Assembly (NCBI GenBank): GCA_002453275.1
Contig: DKGN01000117.1
Span: forward strand, 1 to 8,849
Direction: 5' to 3'
From: Caryophanales bacterium UBA6769
GTDB taxonomy: Bacteria; Bacillota; Bacilli; Bacillales; UBA6769
DNA: 8,849 nucleotides
Shown here: positions 6,776 to 8,849 of the stretch, piece after piece
Layout of the letters: each line of letters starts with the position of its first letter
How positions within the stretch are numbered: the first letter of the stretch is position 1
Program-made: the position numbers and the translations under genes
Notes under the pieces: generated by a model
The model's database searches: none
What the model was told of the DNA's origin: nothing
Seen by the model: the letters and a program-made list of their open reading frames with translations, nothing else

Positions 6776-8503
6776 CTATGATTGGCCCTGTTTAATTTCC
6801 CGATCGCGCAACACACGCTTTAATACTTTACCAGCCGCGCTTACTGGAATTTCATCAATAAACTCAAGCTCGCGAATTTTCTTATACGGAGTGACTAAAT
6901 TATTAACAAAATTTAAAAGCTCTTCCTCTGTCGCATCAGCATCTTCTTTCAATGTTACATATGCCTTCGGAATTTCTCCTGCTTCTGGATCTGGTTTTCC
7001 TATAATCGCTGCATTGGCGACTGCAGAATGAGTAAACAAAAGCTCTTCTAATTCACGAGGATAAACATTATATCCTTTATATATGAGCATATCCTTCTTC
7101 CGATCAACGATAGAGACATAGCCATCTTCGTCAAGGATTCCAATATCACCTGTTCGTAACCAGCCATCTTTTAATACTGCTTTAGTTTCTTCAGGCTTAT
7201 TATAATAGCCGAGCATCACCTGTGGACCCTTTATACAAATCTCACCTTCTACCCCAGGCGGTAAAGCTTCATCACTTCCATCGATTGGCGAAATCCTAAC
7301 CTCTGTGTCAAACACAGGGATCCCAACTGTACCGGCCTTTCGAACACCGGATTTAAAGCTTGGATTGGCTAGTGCACCCATCGTTACTTCTGTAAGACCA
7401 TAGGCCTCATTAATGAGAGTATTTGGAAATCTTTTGTTCAAAACATTAATTAATTCGACTGGAAGTGGTGCTGCTCCTGAGTTTATCTTTTTAACAGATG
7501 ATAAGTCGCGTTTCATAAAGTCTGGGTGACGAATTAAAGCTACATAGATTGGCGGTGCACCACCGATTGTCGTCACCTTGTATTTTTCTGCATCTTGTAA
7601 ATACAAGCCAGGATCAAACCTTTGATGAAGAATGAGTGTAGCCCCCCCTAGAAATGGATTATTTAAGTATCCGACTGTACCCATTGCGTGGAACCAAGGT
7701 GTTAAATTGACAAGACTATCCTCGCCAATCTCGGCTAAGAACTCTTCGACCCCACCTGTAAGCCTCTCATCGACAGGTTCAATTATAAGTCCATCTTCAG
7801 TTAATTTAGGCAAGTGAGCATTTCCCCAACAACTAAATTGAATCGTGTTTGTTACGACATTATAATGAGGAAGCATTACTCCCTTTGATGGTCCTGTCGT
7901 CCCACCTGTATAAGCTAAATGTGCTAGATCCTTCTTCGGATCAATGTCGATATTTAACTCTGTTGCTTCCCCCTTTTCAATGAACTCACGAAAGCTAACC
8001 CAATTGTTAGTATAATTTGATGTATCGATCGCTTCGTCTTCAAGCACTTCCTTATCCCCTGTTACGATAGCAAGTTTTAATTCCGTGTTGTTATAGACAA
8101 CTTGAATAACTGGTGCAGCTACATCCCAAGTTATGACTGCTTTAGCACCACAATCATTTAATTGGTGTGCTAAATCTTTAGGTGGAAGTAAAGGATTAGC
8201 AGGTGAAAAAGTAGCGCCACTTAATAAAATACCGTAATAGGCAACAACGTATTGAGGACAGTTCGGCATGTGAATAGCGATAACATCCCCTTTTCCAAAT
8301 CCATTATTTTTGAGAGCATTCGCAAATCTAAGAGAATCATCGTATAGCTCCCGATAAGAGTAATGTTTATCTTGATAGATAATCGCAGTATGATCTTCAA
8401 ATCGATTCGCACACCCTCTTATAATCTCCCCCACGGGAATAACTGGATAATCAATACTTGTTGGCATACCTTTTGGCCAAAACTTTTTCCTCGTTTCTTT
8501 CAA
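6776..8503 (-). CDS. Long-chain-type fatty acid-CoA ligase (AMP-binding)
   Basis: This ligase activates a fatty acid with ATP and CoA, through an acyl-adenylate, to acyl-CoA, presumably feeding the dehydrogenase encoded next. It has 575 residues from TTG 8503. The adenylate-forming motifs are complete and in order: YTGGTTGPSKG at 198-208, WFHAMG at 270-275, AYGLTE at 367-372, TGD ending in Asp453, DRKKDM with Arg468, and the catalytic Lys559 in SAAGKVLKR. Between the P-loop and WFHAMG there is an acidic stretch of about 25 extra residues (around 230-264) compared with E. coli FadD. No signal peptide or membrane helix is evident. An upstream TTG at 8521 is open but coincides with the ribosome binding site; GGGGAGGA six bases before TTG 8503 decides for the shorter form. 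The exact acid chain length is unknown. Confidence 0.93.
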   Translation of the reverse strand: MKETRKKFWPKGMPTSIDYPVIPVGEIIRGCANRFEDHTAIIYQDKHYSYRELYDDSLRFANALKNNGFGKGDVIAIHMPNCPQYVVAYYGILLSGATFSPANPLLPPKDLAHQLNDCGAKAVITWDVAAPVIQVVYNNTELKLAIVTGDKEVLEDEAIDTSNYTNNWVSFREFIEKGEATELNIDIDPKKDLAHLAYTGGTTGPSKGVMLPHYNVVTNTIQFSCWGNAHLPKLTEDGLIIEPVDERLTGGVEEFLAEIGEDSLVNLTPWFHAMGTVGYLNNPFLGGATLILHQRFDPGLYLQDAEKYKVTTIGGAPPIYVALIRHPDFMKRDLSSVKKINSGAAPLPVELINVLNKRFPNTLINEAYGLTEVTMGALANPSFKSGVRKAGTVGIPVFDTEVRISPIDGSDEALPPGVEGEICIKGPQVMLGYYNKPEETKAVLKDGWLRTGDIGILDEDGYVSIVDRKKDMLIYKGYNVYPRELEELLFTHSAVANAAIIGKPDPEAGEIPKAYVTLKEDADATEEELLNFVNNLVTPYKKIRELEFIDEIPVSAAGKVLKRVLRDREIKQGQS

Positions 8504-8509
8504 TTGACT

Positions 8510-8517
8510 TCCTCCCC
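8510..8517 (-). promoter_or_regulatory. Ribosome binding site fixing the ligase start
   Basis: The minus strand reads GGGGAGGA, a strong Shine-Dalgarno, six bases before TTG 8503. It overlaps codons that would belong to a product started at TTG 8521, so the shorter product is the likely one. Confidence 0.75.
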
Positions 8518-8541
8518 TCAAATAAATAGTAATTCCTAACT

Positions 8542-8559
8542 AAAATGGTAGCGCATTCA
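8542..8559 (-). promoter_or_regulatory. Weak FadR-like operator over the -10 of the fatty-acid promoter
   Basis: The minus strand reads TGAATGCGCTACCATTTT. The Bacillus FadR consensus, as I recall it, is TGAATGAMTANTCATTCA. The left half-site is perfect and CATT of the right half matches, but the centre and last two bases do not. Its position over the -10 hexamer is where a repressor would act, and the genes are the kind FadR controls. The match is imperfect, so this is a suggestion only. Confidence 0.25.
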
Positions 8560-8573
8560 ATTCTGATAGTCAA
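8545..8573 (-). promoter_or_regulatory. Sigma-A promoter of the ligase-dehydrogenase unit
   Basis: On the minus strand, TTGACT (8573-8568, 5 of 6 matches) and TACCAT (8550-8545, 4 of 6) are separated by exactly 17 bases. Transcription would start near 8538, giving a leader of about 35 bases that includes the Shine-Dalgarno. It lies downstream of the fur terminator, so the unit should have its own transcript. Confidence 0.55.
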
Positions 8574-8602
8574 CAACATTGTGAATTGTCTGAATTCTAA
8601 TG

Positions 8603-8641
8603 AAGTAATAAAATAAACCTTCCCGAGGAGAAAGGTTTATT
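8603..8641 (-). terminator. Rho-independent terminator of fur
   Basis: A perfect 10-base inverted repeat is formed by 8612-8621 (AATAAACCTT) and 8632-8641 (AAGGTTTATT) with a 10-base loop. On the minus strand the stem is followed by a T-rich TTATTACTTC. The fur stop codon (8637-8639) lies within the first arm, so terminator and coding sequence overlap. Confidence 0.8.
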
Positions 8642-8849
8642 CGTTGTCTCCATGACATCGGTGACAAATTCCATGAAATGTTAGACGGTGATCTTTAATT
8701 TTAAAATTCCAGTCTTTTTCAACGATCTTTTCTACATCTCCTAATAAGTCTTCCTGAATTTCATCTACTGCTCCACACTCAATACAAACTAGATGGTGAT
8801 GAAAATGGTCAGCGCCCTCAGTTCGAAGGTCATTCAAGACTTAAAGGAG
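8637..8849 (-). CDS. fur: Ferric uptake regulator Fur, C-terminal part (cut by window edge)
   Basis: Fur is the iron-dependent repressor of iron uptake genes. Only about the last 65 residues are visible: the dimerisation and metal-binding domain. The motifs DLRTEG, HFHHHLVCIECG, AVDEIQEDL and KDHRLTFHGICHRC closely follow B. subtilis Fur. They contain both CxxC pairs of the structural zinc site (CIEC and CHRC) and the His cluster of the regulatory site. Spacing and sequence fit Fur better than its relatives PerR or Zur, and the position upstream of yqzK and xerD agrees. Homology is convincing up to about 8834. Beyond that the frame meets TAA at 8841-8843, where VSRY would be expected before DLR. 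This may be an edge artefact or a real break; I annotate the gene as partial through the edge. Confidence 0.88.

Noticed and set aside
6753..7031. Plus-strand open frame of 92 codons
   Set aside because: It is antisense to the ligase C-terminal domain, which carries the catalytic Lys and other motifs. The serine-rich product looks like chance translation.
8221..8412. Minus-strand open frame of 63 codons in another frame of the ligase
   Set aside because: It is fully contained in the ligase gene in a different frame, with no separate ribosome binding site.
8522..8636. Fur box upstream of the fatty-acid unit
   Set aside because: I looked for the GATAATGATAATCATTATC pattern because fur is adjacent, and found no convincing match.
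1..8849. CRISPR array, insertion sequence, tRNA or rRNA gene, or defence island
   Set aside because: No regularly spaced repeats, transposase or RNA gene sequence was seen on either strand. All long frames are accounted for by metabolic, recombination and regulatory genes.

Overview
The window reads as a piece of a Bacillaceae (Firmicutes) chromosome. Base composition is AT-rich, Shine-Dalgarno sequences are strong and Bacillus-like, several starts are TTG or GTG, and the gene order fur / yqzK / xerD / deoB / purine nucleoside phosphorylase is the one known from Bacillus. Every gene lies on the minus strand, so transcription runs from high to low coordinates. Two genes are cut by the window edges: fur at the right and pdp at the left. 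I cannot name a species; a relative of the alkaliphilic bacilli is only a guess.

Right end (about 8600-8849): the 3' part of fur, the iron-responsive repressor, ends in a clear rho-independent terminator. The fur frame meets an in-frame TAA a few bases from the edge, where family sequence should continue. Middle right (5541-8580): a two-gene fatty-acid unit follows. It has its own sigma-A-like promoter, a long-chain-type acyl-CoA ligase, an acyl-CoA dehydrogenase of the long-chain/isovaleryl catalytic type, and a terminator. Together the two enzymes would activate a fatty acid to its CoA thioester and carry out the first oxidation of beta-oxidation. This unit sits between fur and yqzK, which are adjacent in B. 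subtilis, so it looks like an insertion into a conserved neighbourhood.

Left two thirds (1-5540): a compact run yqzK - xerD - deoB - PNP copy 1 - PNP copy 2 - pdp, with gaps of 7 to about 53 bases. yqzK encodes a small one-helix membrane protein, and xerD encodes the chromosome-dimer resolution recombinase. The last four genes form a nucleoside catabolism and salvage pathway. Purine and pyrimidine nucleoside phosphorylases release bases plus (deoxy)ribose-1-phosphate, and phosphopentomutase (DeoB) converts that to the 5-phosphate for central metabolism.

The most interesting point is the tandem pair of trimeric-type purine nucleoside phosphorylases. Copy 1 keeps the Glu/Asn pair that recognises 6-oxopurines but has lost a conserved active-site loop. 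Copy 2 keeps the loop but has Met and Asp in place of Glu and Asn. This suggests the two have split or shifted substrate ranges. I saw no CRISPR array, tRNA, rRNA, insertion sequence or defence system, and no wholly novel system.
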